A DNA stretch of 64,000 nucleotides from Micromonospora kangleipakensis (GCF_004217615.1 NZ_SHLD01000001.1:3596001-3660000); one strand, 5' to 3'. Positions 17,209-27,073 are shown, counted from the first letter of the stretch. Notes: generated by a model from the sequence alone, not told the origin. Program-made: numbers and translations.

Positions 17209-17684
17209 CCGCCGCAGCCGCCCCGACCCGATCCGCCTGGTGCCCGCGCTGGCGCTCGTGCCGGTCCTGCACTGCACCCTCGCCGCAGACAGGGTGCCAC
17301 CCAGAGAGCCATGACGAGCCACCTTCACATGCGGGCAATCGGTGTGGCCGAGGCCGCCGCTATTCCCATCTGGCCGCTGCAAACGGATGCGGCCAGCGCG
17401 AGGGGGCACCCCCGTACGCCGGGCCGTCGGGTTACCTCCGGCGACACGACGCGGCCCACCCCTAAGTTCCGCCTCAGCTTCACCGTCCTCGCCGCCGATC
17501 GAGCCTTCCGCCCACGCATGGTGATGAGATCCGGAGCACCAGGCGCGCTTTGTCTGCGGCAGATCCGGACACCCCCGATCGGTGGCGAGCCGCCGACTCC
17601 GGCCGTCTGATTAAAGGCTGTGTCGGAGTTATTGGCGAAGCGAACACCCCGGACAACGGCGCGCGGAGTGGTGCGGCCGTCCTG
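17209..17684. other. Intergenic region
   Basis: 476 bp with no convincing gene, repeat or structured RNA. Short open frames here have no recognisable protein features. Confidence 0.4.
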
Positions 17685-18287
17685 TCAGGGAAGGTCGAGC
17701 GCCATGTCGATGCTTACTCCAGCGTCGGTGGTGAAGGTGCCAGCTTCGACGAAGCCGCTGCGGCGATAGAACCTACGGGCGCGGTGGTTGTCGGCGTGGA
17801 CGCCGCCGAGCAGCACGATGCGGTCGCGCTCCAGGAGCCGCACCGCGTCCCAGGTTGGAGGCAGCAGCGCAGCGGCGAGACCGGAGCCGTGCCAGTCGTC
17901 CGCGACACACGGTCCGAAACGAACGGTTCGTGCGGGGTCGAGCGGGAGGCCGTAGGCCGCGTACCGGAGCGGTTCCGCCTCGGGCGGTAGCGCGAAGCTG
18001 AGATCCACGACAGCGTCGAGGTGACCGGTCCGGTCCGCGTGGTGGGCGACAAGCCGCAGCTTGTCGTAGCGTCCGATGCCGTCGATCCAGCCGGTGGCCT
18101 CGTCGGCGGGGTCGGCGTCGCCGTGCCAGTAACGGCGGCTTGTGTCGGACAGTCCCGCGAGAAACGACCTCAGCGCGGCGCCATCGTCGGCACGCAGTGC
18201 CCGGATCGTGAACGGGGTACCGGCCACCGTCAGCCGTCGAGTCAGCTGAGCGGGGTCGGCGGCGAGCGCAGCAAGGAACGGCAACAT
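17685..18287 (-). CDS. GNAT-family N-acetyltransferase
   Basis: 200 residues from ATG 18287. The N-terminus reads AGTPFTIRALRADDGAALR, a common GNAT opening. The acetyl-CoA region is FGPCVADDWHGSGLAAALL, followed by VLLGGVHADNHRARRFYRRS and GF, the beta5/alpha4 part of the fold. The family transfers acetyl from acetyl-CoA to an amine; the substrate is unknown. The open frame extends upstream, but the extension lacks family features. Confidence 0.75.
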   Translation of the reverse strand: MLPFLAALAADPAQLTRRLTVAGTPFTIRALRADDGAALRSFLAGLSDTSRRYWHGDADPADEATGWIDGIGRYDKLRLVAHHADRTGHLDAVVDLSFALPPEAEPLRYAAYGLPLDPARTVRFGPCVADDWHGSGLAAALLPPTWDAVRLLERDRIVLLGGVHADNHRARRFYRRSGFVEAGTFTTDAGVSIDMALDLP

Positions 18288-18471
18288 GTTCTCAAGATGC
18301 AGCACCGGCCAGCAGATGTACGAGCCGGGGATTGCGCCCAGGGGAGAGCCGCGCTGCTGAATCGGCGCCCACCATCGCATCCCCAGCACCGGCAACGGCG
18401 CACTCACGTCGGCATGACCGCTCGACCAGCGGCAGATCCGGATGCGATGATCGGCGGTGCCCGGTACCTGG

Positions 18472-19689
18472 TCAGGACTCACACTCCGGTGCGGCCGGGT
18501 CGCTACCGGAACCTGTTCTGTTGGCAAGTTCCGTTAGCCGGCGTTCGAGGAAGCGCCGTTCGGCTCCGTCTTCGGTGAGTTCCCTCGCACGTCGATAGGC
18601 GTCGCGCGCCTCATCGGTGCGCCCGTGCCGTCGCAGCAGTTCGGCCCTAGTTGAGTGCAGGTAGCGGAAGTCCTCCAGACCGAGTTCGTCGACGATACGC
18701 AGACCGGCCTGTGGTCCTTCGGTCTCGGCGACGGCGATGGCGCGGTTCAGCTCGACGACCGGCGAGGCGGTCAGGCGGGTGAGCTCGCCGTACAGGGCGG
18801 CGATCTGCGCCCAGTCGCACGGCGTCTCGGCGTGCAGCGAGGCGATCGCAGCCTGGAGGACGTAGGGCCCGCGGCCTCCCAAAGCGATCGCCTGGTCGAG
18901 TTCGGCACGTCCCTGGGCGATCTGCGTGGTGTTCCACCGTGACGAATCTTGATCTTCGAGCAGCACCAATTCGCCGTCGTTGAACCGCGTCTCGCGGCGG
19001 GAGTCGTGCAAGAGCATCATCGCCAGGAGCCCGCGAACCTCGGGGCCGTCGGGAAGCAGTTCGGTCAGTGCACGTCCCAGCCAGATCGCCTCGGCCGCGA
19101 GCTCGTCGCGACCGCCGTAACCCTCATTGAAGATCAGATACACGATGGTGAGTACGGCGTCGAGACGCTCGCGGAGCAGGTGATCCGGCGGGATCCGGAA
19201 CGGGATTCCCGCCGCCTTGATCTTGCGTTTGGCCCGCACCAGACGCTGCGCCATGGTGCGCTCCGGGACGAGTAGGGCGCGGGCGATCTCGTCGGTGGTC
19301 AAGCCCCCGAGGGTACGCAGCGTGAGCGCGACCTGCGCCTCGATGCCGAGCGCCGGGTGACAGCAGGTGAAGATGAGTTCCAGGCGTTCGTCGGGAAACG
19401 TGGTGGTGTCCACGGGCATCTCGACCTCCTGGGCAGCGACGAGCAGGCCGAGCCTGGCGGCGAAAGCTCGGTCGCGGCGGATGCGGTCGGTGGCGCGGTT
19501 ACGCGCCGTGCGGATCAGCCAGGCGCGCGGGTTGGTTGGCACGCCGTCGCGTGGCCAATGATCGGCGGCGATGACGAATGCCTCCTGCGCGGCGTCCTCG
19601 GCGAGGTCGAAGTCGCCGAGGACGCCGATGAGGGTGGCCAGGACGCGCCCCCACTCGTCGCGGAAGATCTCGTCGAGTGCCGTTACCAA
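18472..19689 (-). CDS. ECF42-group RNA polymerase sigma factor
   Basis: 405 residues from TTG 19689, overlapping the DGPF gene. Region 2 is ARVLATLIGVLGDFD-like (RVLATLIGVLGDFDLAEDAA) with NPRAWLIRTARNRATDRIRR. Region 4 follows (QVALTLRTLGGLTTDEIARA, PERTMAQRLVRAKRKIK). A long C-terminal extension of tetratricopeptide-like helices starts at AVLTIVYLIFNEGYGG and includes DWAQIAALYGELTRLTASPV and ELNRAIAVAE. A large C-terminal domain plus an adjacent DGPF gene defines group ECF42, which has no classical anti-sigma factor. It probably directs transcription of its own operon. Confidence 0.88.
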   Translation of the reverse strand: MVTALDEIFRDEWGRVLATLIGVLGDFDLAEDAAQEAFVIAADHWPRDGVPTNPRAWLIRTARNRATDRIRRDRAFAARLGLLVAAQEVEMPVDTTTFPDERLELIFTCCHPALGIEAQVALTLRTLGGLTTDEIARALLVPERTMAQRLVRAKRKIKAAGIPFRIPPDHLLRERLDAVLTIVYLIFNEGYGGRDELAAEAIWLGRALTELLPDGPEVRGLLAMMLLHDSRRETRFNDGELVLLEDQDSSRWNTTQIAQGRAELDQAIALGGRGPYVLQAAIASLHAETPCDWAQIAALYGELTRLTASPVVELNRAIAVAETEGPQAGLRIVDELGLEDFRYLHSTRAELLRRHGRTDEARDAYRRARELTEDGAERRFLERRLTELANRTGSGSDPAAPECES

Positions 19690-20030
19690 TACACTTCCGA
19701 GGGCCGGATCTCGACGGCTCCGCCATAACGTGCCGCCGGGACGCGAGCGGCCACCTCGATGGCCCCGTCGATGTCGTCGGCCTCAAGGATGAACAGACCG
19801 CCCACGGCCTCCTTCATCCCGACGAACGGGCCATCGGTCGTCAGGGTCTTGCCTCCTTCGACCCGCACAGTGGTCGCGTTCTCGGCGAGTCCCAGCGGCG
19901 GCACGGTGGTGACACCCGGTGTCTGGTTGATCCCCTGGTAGTCGGCGTAGACCTGCTTCTGCTCCTCCTCGGTGAGCGCGGACTGCCGTTCGAGCGCCGG
20001 GCCTTGGTAGATGAGCATGACGTACTTCAT
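19683..20030 (-). CDS. DGPF (YCII-like) domain protein, ECF42 partner
   Basis: 115 residues from ATG 20030. MKYVMLIYQG at the start, TLTTDGPFVGMKEAVGG in the middle (the DGPF motif) and DDIDGAIEVAARVPAARYGG at the end match the YCII-related family. The stop overlaps the sigma factor start by a few bases, so both are translated together. DGPF proteins are the conserved companions of ECF42 sigma factors; the enzymatic role is not established. Confidence 0.88.
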   Translation of the reverse strand: MKYVMLIYQGPALERQSALTEEEQKQVYADYQGINQTPGVTTVPPLGLAENATTVRVEGGKTLTTDGPFVGMKEAVGGLFILEADDIDGAIEVAARVPAARYGGAVEIRPSEVYW

Positions 20031-20161
20031 CGCTACCTCCTCGTCGGTACCAGATTCGCAGTAAGACGAACGGCGAGCCGCGAAATCGACACCTCGACGT
20101 CGAAACTCGATCCGGCCCCGATCAGAGCAAGGCCGTTCGGTGGGCGATCATCGTCCACGCT

Positions 20162-20860
20162 TCACACACGCGCATAGTGCACGCTCATCGGCACGACAGC
20201 GCACTGCGCCGGGCGGGGCCGACGCGCGGTCAGCGGAAATGAGGATGCCTGCGGTCGTCGGGGAGAACTGCCGGTCACCTCGGCCGCAACGTTGAACGTG
20301 GCACCGCATACAGGACAGCTCATCCGACCAAACAAGTAGGTGAGTGCAGTCGCCACCGACTCGTGGCCCACCCGCAACGCCTCGGCGTGCAGACGCGTGG
20401 CCAGCTGCGAGGAAAGCCCGGGCTCGATCGAGGAACCGCCTGACTGCAGGTCGATAAGCAGGTCCTCAGCGCACGCCGGACACTGCACATCGACCTCCCC
20501 GTCGTTGATGCGGTCGAGCTCCTTGCCCCAGACCTCGTCACCGTCAAAACCGAGTACGGCTTGCTGCAGGTATACGAACATCGTGTCGCTGGAACCGCCG
20601 GACGCCAGGCATTCAAGGGTCAGCGCACGCAATGTGGCGATGTCATCGGCGTACAAACCACGACTCTTGTCGTCGGTGTCTACGGCGATGAACCCGGCGA
20701 GTACTACGGCGCGCTCGCGGTCCTGAGGGCGAAAGATGGTGCAGGTCTGGGCCAACCAGGGCAGCAGAACGGCGCTTGCGGGATTGCAGGCGCCCTGGTG
20801 ACACGATTCCTGCCAGATGAGATCCCACGCCGGGGGAACCGGGGTCGGCTGCGGCCGCAT
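20162..20860 (-). CDS. Hypothetical protein with two CxxC pairs
   Basis: 232 residues from ATG 20860, AGGAA upstream. The N-terminal half contains WQESCHQGACNPASAVLLPW and REAVVLAGF-like helices similar to HEAT-like or immunity-type proteins. The C-terminal half has VQCPACAEDLL and MSCPVCGATF, a split pair of CxxC motifs likely to bind one zinc. No signal peptide. It diverges from the next gene. Function unknown. Confidence 0.6.
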   Translation of the reverse strand: MRPQPTPVPPAWDLIWQESCHQGACNPASAVLLPWLAQTCTIFRPQDRERAVVLAGFIAVDTDDKSRGLYADDIATLRALTLECLASGGSSDTMFVYLQQAVLGFDGDEVWGKELDRINDGEVDVQCPACAEDLLIDLQSGGSSIEPGLSSQLATRLHAEALRVGHESVATALTYLFGRMSCPVCGATFNVAAEVTGSSPRRPQASSFPLTARRPRPAQCAVVPMSVHYARV

Positions 20861-20988
20861 CCAGGGCTTCCTGAAAGCTCGTCACCTACGAAGCCTCCCA
20901 CAACGATCGACTTACTGATCTCGGCACGACAGGGCGGCGCCGAACGCGCGCGGTCGGCGGCAGATGCGTATGTGGCAGCATCCTCGGC

Positions 20989-22326
20989 GTGCCGCATCCC
21001 GATGAACCAGCGCTCGTCGTCTACGTCGCAGAGAACTCCTCCGGAGTCGCGCTCGCCGTCTACGACGCGACCGACCCGGCCGTGGCCGGTGCCGCGCTGC
21101 AGGCCGCAGCGGCGGAGATCTCCCAGATCCGCCACCCGGACGAGCCGACGTGGAGCCTGCCGAACTGGTGCGAGGTGCTCGATGAGGACGGCGTGCCCGT
21201 CCTGCACTTGGACATGAAAGACGAGATCCGGTACGCCGCCCTGATCGTCCGGATCATCCTCGACGCGTTGGCCGCCGCCGGGGTCGACGGAAAACTGGAA
21301 CCCAAGCGGCAGCCGGAAGATCCGTTCGAATACGACCCGAGGGCCGCCCGGTTCACGGACATGGAACCGCTGTCCGAACTGGACGCGCGCGGGCTGCCAT
21401 CCGGCTTCCCCGACGGTTTCCCGGTGCCGGAGGAGGCCACCCTCGTCCAGGCCGGGCGTTCCCGGGACGGTACGGGTGAACACGCGGCGTGGCGCCGGTC
21501 GACCGGCCCGTTCACCGGATACCTCGATCGGCTGCGCGCCTACGGCTGCACGTTCGGTGCCGTCCCCCGGCCGCTCACCGCCGACGGCACCGTCCGGTAC
21601 ACGCTGTGGCGGGACGGCGCCGGGGGAAGCGTGACGCTGTACCAGTCCGAGGCGCGGTCGACCCACTCGCCGCTGTACTGGTACGTCAGCGTCGTCTGGC
21701 AGCGGCAGGCCGAGCCGCCGGCCGTCGCCGTGGAGCCGGATGAGGCACGGGACACCCGGCCGCTCCCGTCCGGGCCGGCCGCCGTCCGGGAGGTGGCCGA
21801 GTTCCTGCTGCCTCCCGAGCTCGTTCCTGGCTACGAGGCGGTGGCCGCCATCGCCACCGCTGGCCACGCACTCGAGCAACTGGTCAGCGCCCGGCCGGAC
21901 CCGGCCGACCGGCGCCCGGCACCGGCCATGGTCGCGGCCCGGTTCGCGCCGGTCCTCGGTCGGCTCGACCCCGGGCAGCTGACCATGGTGCGGCACACCT
22001 GCCTGACGATGGTCGCCAACCTGGTGGCCGCCGGGCGGCGTCCCCGCTCAATCGGCCTGAACCTGGTCCCCGACGAGGACGGCCACCTCTACGCCGCGGA
22101 TATCCGCGAACGCGCACCGGGTGTGGTGGAGCCGAAGCTCATACCGGTCCTGGAAACCGGCCTGGCGCTGGTCAAGGGCGGGCCGATGGTCGCCGAGGCG
22201 CTCGCCGGTGTCCCCGGCAGCGCGGTACGACCCCCGGCGGACCGGTACGTGTGGCTCTTTGCCGGCCTCGAGCCGGAGCAGCTGACCGCGGCACGGGACG
22301 CCTGCTGGCGGATCTTCGAGGATTGA
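20989..22326 (+). CDS. Hypothetical protein, 445 residues
   Basis: Starts at GTG 20989. No membrane segment or signal peptide. The sequence is Pro/Asp/Glu-rich and globular, with EFLLPPELVPGYEAVAAIAT and LEPEQLTAARDACWRIFED near the end. Coding periodicity is clear, since GC-rich third positions run through the whole frame. I recognise no domain. Confidence 0.6.
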   Translation: MPHPDEPALVVYVAENSSGVALAVYDATDPAVAGAALQAAAAEISQIRHPDEPTWSLPNWCEVLDEDGVPVLHLDMKDEIRYAALIVRIILDALAAAGVDGKLEPKRQPEDPFEYDPRAARFTDMEPLSELDARGLPSGFPDGFPVPEEATLVQAGRSRDGTGEHAAWRRSTGPFTGYLDRLRAYGCTFGAVPRPLTADGTVRYTLWRDGAGGSVTLYQSEARSTHSPLYWYVSVVWQRQAEPPAVAVEPDEARDTRPLPSGPAAVREVAEFLLPPELVPGYEAVAAIATAGHALEQLVSARPDPADRRPAPAMVAARFAPVLGRLDPGQLTMVRHTCLTMVANLVAAGRRPRSIGLNLVPDEDGHLYAADIRERAPGVVEPKLIPVLETGLALVKGGPMVAEALAGVPGSAVRPPADRYVWLFAGLEPEQLTAARDACWRIFED

Positions 22327-22934
22327 CCCGGGCGGTCAGCCGAACGGCGAGGATCGTCACCAGCACGGCGAGCGCGAGGGAGAACAGCGCGGCGCCGAGT
22401 AGCGTACGGGCGGTCAGCCCGACCTGCGGTAGTGCCAGGTGCCGGTGGCTGTGAGCGTGACCAGCGGCAAGAGCGGACGTCCCGCTCCTCAGAGCCGGCG
22501 GTGCGGCTTGGGGCACTCTGACCGCGCCAGCAACTCGATCAACCGCTTGCCGCGGGGTCGCGATGGCGGCACCTGGTGCTTGGCAACGTCATCCCGACGC
22601 ACAAGTGTTCGCCAGCGCCCTCGCTCGCCCACCGGCCGATCCGCCTACAGGTGATATTGGACCGACCTTTGGGCCCTCGCTGACGACCGCGCAGGGCGGG
22701 GTTGGGGGAGCGGATTGAGAGCAATGGGTGCACTGAACAGCACCCAACTGCACCCAACAGCGTTGATGTTGCTTGTTGCGCTCTTTGTGCCGCCGTTCCC
22801 CGCCGTTGGTTGCCTAGTCAGTCCCGATCGATAGATATATCGGTGGGTAGCTGCTGTTTGCGAGCGGCGACCCTGTCCCCTGGTGGGATCTCCGCCCGCT
22901 CGCGCTGCCCTACATCTACGTCGGAAGGGAACTG
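22327..22934. other. Intergenic region with a possible small membrane-protein fragment
   Basis: 608 bp. On the minus strand between about 22330 and 22460 a frame encodes LTARTLLGAALFSLALAVLV, a single hydrophobic segment that could be the remnant of a membrane protein. No start or family supports it. Near 22725-22770 a short A/C-rich stretch repeats GCAC(C)CAAC-type words. Nothing else recognised. Confidence 0.3.
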
Positions 22935-24350
22935 ATGCGATTCGTTCACCTGCTGGCCGCGCCGATCGCCGCCGCGACCGCGCTTGCCGGCCTGGCCGTG
23001 CCGGCCCAGGCGCAGTCCGCACCGGGCACCACCACCGGGGTTCCACACGCCGCCGTCCGCCGCGACCACCCGGACGTGCGGGTTCCCGTGGTCGTGCGGA
23101 CTCCGGGCGAGGCGGTCGTCGACCTGGACGTGGCAGCCCCGGGCACCGACTGGTCGACTGCGGGCGCCGAGTCGGCGGTCGTCTCCATCTCGGTCGATGA
23201 CCGGTACGTCGCCGATCTCGTCGCGTCCGGCGACCAGCCGCTGCACCGGCAGCTCGCGCTTGGGCACCTCGGTACCGGAGTGCACCAGCTGCGCCTGCAC
23301 TTTGCGGCGGAGCGCTCCGCAGCCGCGAGCACGTCCGTCCTGCTGGACGGCCTGCGCATATCCACGTACGCGCCGGACACCTCGGAATACCTTGTGCTCC
23401 GGTACGCGCCGGTGGTCTACGGCCGCAACCTCGCGGCTCTCGGCAGCCCCTACCAGAACGGGACCACCGACACGCCGCTCATGGCCTGGCACGAGATCGC
23501 GCCGGCCGCTACCCCGGGCCACAAGCTGCTCACGTACTCGGTGGTGTGGAGCAACGAGGACGGCGGGACCAACTCGCCCGCGCTGATGGCCCGCTGGGGT
23601 CGTACGACGGACGTCGAGTGGATCTACTCGGTGGAGGTCGATGGAAGCGGCAACCGGGTCGCGGGCAGCGATGTCTACCAGGCGCCGAACCACCAGACGC
23701 TGCACTTCTTCGGCCGATACGAGGATGACCACGCCCTCCTGCAGACCTGCACCTCGAACAACAACATGTGCGACGTGGTAGACGACCCGATGCGGTTCTT
23801 CTTGTCGACCCTGCAGAGCCTGCCCACCGGCAAGGCGCGCGAGTACCTCATGGACACGAATCCCTGGACGTACCAGATCATGGCCAAGGAGATGCTCCGC
23901 GAGGGCAAGATCGAGCCGGCCTCAACCGCGGCGGCACTCACGCCGAACGTGAGCGACCAGCGCAACTACCTGTACGCCGTGGTCGACAAGACCACTCTGC
24001 CGGCCAACTCGGGGTCGAACTGGGTCGGGGCTTCGCTCGGCGTACGCCTCGTCAACGGCCAGACCGTCTACCTGTCGCACCACGTCGACCCCACCTGGTC
24101 GATCCAGCGCGACATCCCGGCCGCCACCACCGTCGAACTGCCCGCGGGCACCACGACCGACGACATCGCCGAGGTGAGTGTCCACCGGGTCGTGGTCGGT
24201 GCCGACAACGGCGCGGCAGTGCACGTGACCGGAATCCAGCGTGGCTTCTTCCTGGGCCAGGACTACCTGCCCCAGGCGTCCTTCCTAACCTGGAACGGCG
24301 ACGTCGTCCTCGATCCGACCACCACCTCTCAGGTGATCTGGCGGCGTTGA
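22935..24350 (+). CDS. Secreted protein of unknown function
   Basis: 471 residues from ATG 22935 with GAAGGGAA upstream. Signal peptide LLAAPIAAATALAGLAVPAQ, cleavage after AQA near 27. The mature part looks all-beta: VRVPVVVRTPGEAVVDLDV, VSISVDDRYVADLV, HQLRLHFAAERSAAASTSV and later ATTVELPAGTTTDDIAEVSV. The middle (DTPLMAWHEIAPAATPGHKL, VVWSNEDGGTNSPALMARWG) and a CTSNNNMCDVVDDP cysteine pair suggest an extracellular, possibly sugar-binding or adhesive protein. No catalytic motif is clear. Confidence 0.7.
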   Translation: MRFVHLLAAPIAAATALAGLAVPAQAQSAPGTTTGVPHAAVRRDHPDVRVPVVVRTPGEAVVDLDVAAPGTDWSTAGAESAVVSISVDDRYVADLVASGDQPLHRQLALGHLGTGVHQLRLHFAAERSAAASTSVLLDGLRISTYAPDTSEYLVLRYAPVVYGRNLAALGSPYQNGTTDTPLMAWHEIAPAATPGHKLLTYSVVWSNEDGGTNSPALMARWGRTTDVEWIYSVEVDGSGNRVAGSDVYQAPNHQTLHFFGRYEDDHALLQTCTSNNNMCDVVDDPMRFFLSTLQSLPTGKAREYLMDTNPWTYQIMAKEMLREGKIEPASTAAALTPNVSDQRNYLYAVVDKTTLPANSGSNWVGASLGVRLVNGQTVYLSHHVDPTWSIQRDIPAATTVELPAGTTTDDIAEVSVHRVVVGADNGAAVHVTGIQRGFFLGQDYLPQASFLTWNGDVVLDPTTTSQVIWRR

Positions 24351-24723
24351 GCCGAGTGTTGACGGGGAGCGTCGGCCGTTGGCCGGCGCCCCCGTTGATC
24401 CGACCAGCCTGAGGACACCGGCGGATAACGACGCCAGCTTCGACGTCCCCGACCACTGCCTCCACCCCACCCGCCGCCTCCACCCCGACCAGCGAGACGG
24501 CGACGGCCGACCGGGACGGCGGCCCGCCCGCTGACCAAGGCTTCCTGCTCGGTGACCTCTTCGGCGGACCCGAAGGGGTCGCCTGCGAGGGGCGGCTGGG
24601 ACCTCGCAGCGTGGTGGCGCGGTGGGAGTGACGGATTCCGGCGATCGGTGATCGTGGTAGGAACAGGGCCGTGACAAGGAGCGTCGATGATGATCTGTTG
24701 GATCGCGCTAGGCCGGCCTCGCG
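24351..24723. other. Non-coding stretch holding one copy of a short protein-level repeat
   Basis: At about 24533-24595 the plus strand encodes DQGFLLGDLFGGPEGV, nearly matching DQGFLLGDLFGEPEEV at 52785-52848. The DNA is mostly identical over about 55 bp (GCTCGGTGACCTCTTCGGCG shared). Both look like the 3' ends of lost copies of one gene. The remainder of this stretch shows nothing. Confidence 0.45.
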
Positions 24724-25066
24724 TCAGCATGCCGCGGTGGCGTCCGCCAGCCGTTCCTGTACCTCGGCGAGATCCTCCTCGGTCGGGGCGTCGTCCTGAG
24801 TCATGCGAAGTCGCCAGCACCCGGTGAACTCGATCGAGCGCTTGTCCACGCTGCGCTCCTCGACGAGGTGTCGCCGCAGTGCGCGCACCGCGCCCGACTC
24901 TTCGCGAGCCACGCGGCGACCGAGCCCGACGGGAACCGCGCACTCGCACGGCCTCGACCAACATGTCGCCGCGTCCGGCCGGGACCTCGCTCCGGTCCAG
25001 CCAATGGACGATCACCTCGCCGCGTCGCAGTCGTGCTCGTACGCGGCTTTCGCCTCGGGCCCTCAT
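24724..25066 (-). pseudogene. Small hypothetical protein, two frameshifts
   Basis: From a start at 25066 (4-bp overlap with the upstream gene) the sense runs through three frames: GEVIVHWLDRSEVPAGRGDM and LVEAVRV; then ARFPSGSVAAWLA; then ESGAVRALRRHLVEERSVDK, RSIEFTGCWRLRMTQDDAP, ending ADATAAC at 24724. Shifts lie near 24935 and 24900. Put together it would be a single protein of about 114 residues. No family recognised. Real decay or sequencing error are both possible. Confidence 0.5.
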
Positions 25067-25755
25067 CGCCCGGGGACGTGCTCCGGTGCGTAGGCGGCGC
25101 GGAAGAAGCCACGGACCCGGCTCTCACCGATGCCCAGGTTGTGCTCGAACGTCGTCGGCTTCGTCGGGGTGCCTGTGTCGAAGCCGATTAAGATGTCGTC
25201 GCGGCGGCCCCGGTTCGGGTCGTACACCTGCACCGTGACCCGGGTCCCAGCCACGCTGTAGCCGAAGGCCAACACCTGGTGGTTGAGGGCCAGATCCCGG
25301 GGGTCCCTCGCAGCCACCGTGACGACACCGAGCGGAACCGGCACGCCCCGGTCGAGGTCAGACGAGATCTGCGGCCACTGGACTTTGATCGTGCGCCAGC
25401 AGACGCCGCGTTCGATGAGGACGCGGCGGCCGAACATGGTGAAGCTGGAGTCCCCGTCCGGCAGGTTCATCCACTGGTAGTACTGGACGACTCCGGCGGG
25501 CACATGCCAGGAATCGACCAGGCGGTGAACGAGGAAACCGTAGAGCGGGTCGTCCGCCGTGGGTCGCTCGGCCGGCGCCGCCAAACCGGCGCGCCAGTAG
25601 TCAAGCGCCGCGAAGACCATTCCGCCGCACAGGCCGGCGGCGGCGTCGCCCAAACGGATGGTGCCCAACGGGGTGGGCAGGACGACCGCCGGCTGGGTCG
25701 GCCACGCGTTGACGAATGCGAAACCATTCCGTGATGGCAGAAAGCTCCCCAGCAT
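25063..25755 (-). CDS. Papain/C39-like cysteine peptidase-fold protein
   Basis: 230 residues from ATG 25755 (an upstream in-frame start at 25797 is possible). Candidate catalytic residues sit in the order of the papain-like fold: Cys in GLCGGMVFAALDYW near 45, His in LALNHQVLAFGY, and Asp/Asn in VQVYDPNRGRRDD. No signal peptide. The stop overlaps the next, frameshifted gene, so the two formed an operon. I infer a hydrolase or peptidase; the target is unknown. Confidence 0.6.
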   Translation of the reverse strand: MLGSFLPSRNGFAFVNAWPTQPAVVLPTPLGTIRLGDAAAGLCGGMVFAALDYWRAGLAAPAERPTADDPLYGFLVHRLVDSWHVPAGVVQYYQWMNLPDGDSSFTMFGRRVLIERGVCWRTIKVQWPQISSDLDRGVPVPLGVVTVAARDPRDLALNHQVLAFGYSVAGTRVTVQVYDPNRGRRDDILIGFDTGTPTKPTTFEHNLGIGESRVRGFFRAAYAPEHVPGR

Positions 25756-26248
25756 CAGACTCTCCCTGGCCGCCAGCGCCCGCGCACAAGCCGACATTTC
25801 GGTGCTCCCAACGCTAGGCCGGGTACTCGGCGGGAACGGTCGCCATCGCGACGGGGTCGGCTTTCCGACCGCCGACGCCGCAGCCGGGCAGGGTCCTGAA
25901 TCAGCAGCATGACCGCCTCTTCGGGAGTCCGCGGGGCACCGGACGCTCCTCCGGACGGGTGCGGTGCTCTTCTCGACGGCGCCGAATCCGCCGAAGCTTA
26001 ATTCCGGACGACCGCTGGCAAGGTCGTCCGGACTTACTCTGCGTCGCTCCTGGTCAACGCGTCGGCGCCCCGCAACCTCAGGCCGGACAGGACAATTGTT
26101 GTTGTCCTGTACAGGCGAAGGGTTGCGAATGTCAGATCTAGGTTGCGAGTGATCTTGCGAGGGTCAGGGTTACTCTGCGAGTCGCCCGCTACCGGGGCTG
26201 GTCCGTGGCCCGCCGGCCCGTCAGCCCCTTACCTCGAAGGAGGCAGCA
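25756..26248. other. Intergenic region with a hairpin at 26088-26109
   Basis: 493 bp without a convincing gene. CAGGACAA (26088-26095) and TTGTCCTG (26102-26109) form an 8-bp hairpin around TTGTTG. Downstream, TTGCGA(G/A) occurs three times between 26115 and 26165. No U-tract follows the hairpin. Confidence 0.35.
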
Positions 26249-26520
26249 GTGCAGGATGCCGTGGAGTGGTGGCGTGGCCGGGTGGCGCGCGCGGCCTATC
26301 TGATGGCAGGCGTCGTGTTCGGCTTGGTCGTCTCGTTGGCCTCCCCGCACCGCGGGACACAGCCGTGGGTGGTGTGGGCGTCGCTGGCGATCGCACTCGC
26401 TGCGACCAGCGGCGCGGTGTTTGGCTACGGGCTCGCGCGGTGGCCCGAGATCGCCGGACTGGGCCCTATCCGCATTGGCCGGGTCGCCGCGTTCGTTGTG
26501 CAGGTCGCCGCCGTTGGTGG
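26249..26520 (+). pseudogene. Small membrane protein, 3' end cut by IS-A
   Basis: From GTG 26249 (AGGAGG upstream) about 90 residues: a soluble start (QDAVEWWRGRVARAAYLM), then AGVVFGLVVSLASPHRG and VVWASLAIALAATSGAVFGY, two membrane segments. Natural sense fades into the antisense of an IS-A transposase at about 26520, so the C-terminus is lost or replaced. Confidence 0.55.
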
Positions 26521-27073
26521 CGGTGGAGGCGGCGACCTTGATCCCCAGGACGAGCAGTTCGCCGTGGATGCGGCGGTAACCCCAGCTGGGGTTCTCCCGG
26601 GCCAGGCGCAGCACCAGGGCGCGGATGGAGCGGACGGTGCGCGGCCGGCCCGGCCGTTTTGGCCGGGACTTGGCGGCGTGGCGGCGCGCGAGGAGGTCGC
26701 GGTGCCAGCGCAGCACCGTGTCCGGGCGCACCAGCAGCCTGAGCCGATGGAGCACGTCCAGCGGGAGCCGGTGCAGCAGGGCGGCCAGGAACGCCCGGTC
26801 GCTGGGGGAGAACCGCAGCCGGGTCTTGCCCAGCTGTCGCTCCAGGACCGTGATCTGGTGGCGCAGCGCCAGGATCTCCACGTCCTTGTCCCGGTCGCTC
26901 CTCGGAAGCAGTCGCAGTAAGGCCAACGCGTTCGTCACACCGAGATAGGCCAGTCGAAGCAGCACAGCCGATCATCATGCCGCGGGTGGGAGAGACAGTC
27001 GGGAGAGGAACGGGCTCCTGCGCCCGCCGTCAGGATCCGCTTACAGCTGGTCCCGACTGGGCGGAGGTTTTCG
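26521..27073 (-). pseudogene. IS-A transposase, 5' half
   Basis: From GTG 26965 the frame is a good IS-A N-terminus (DKDVEILALRHQITVLERQL, FLAALLHRLPLDVLHRLRLL, WGYRRIHGELLVLGIKVAAS) up to about residue 150, where it stops matching at 26521. The right terminus is at 27061-27073 (GGAGGTTTTCGGCA). The catalytic core is gone. This copy keeps the YRRIHGEL segment intact and so shows what is altered in the full copy at 0.9-2.2 kb. Confidence 0.7.

Noticed and set aside
26088..26109. Rho-independent terminator
   Set aside because: The hairpin has only an 8-bp stem and is not followed by a T-rich run, and no gene ends just before it.
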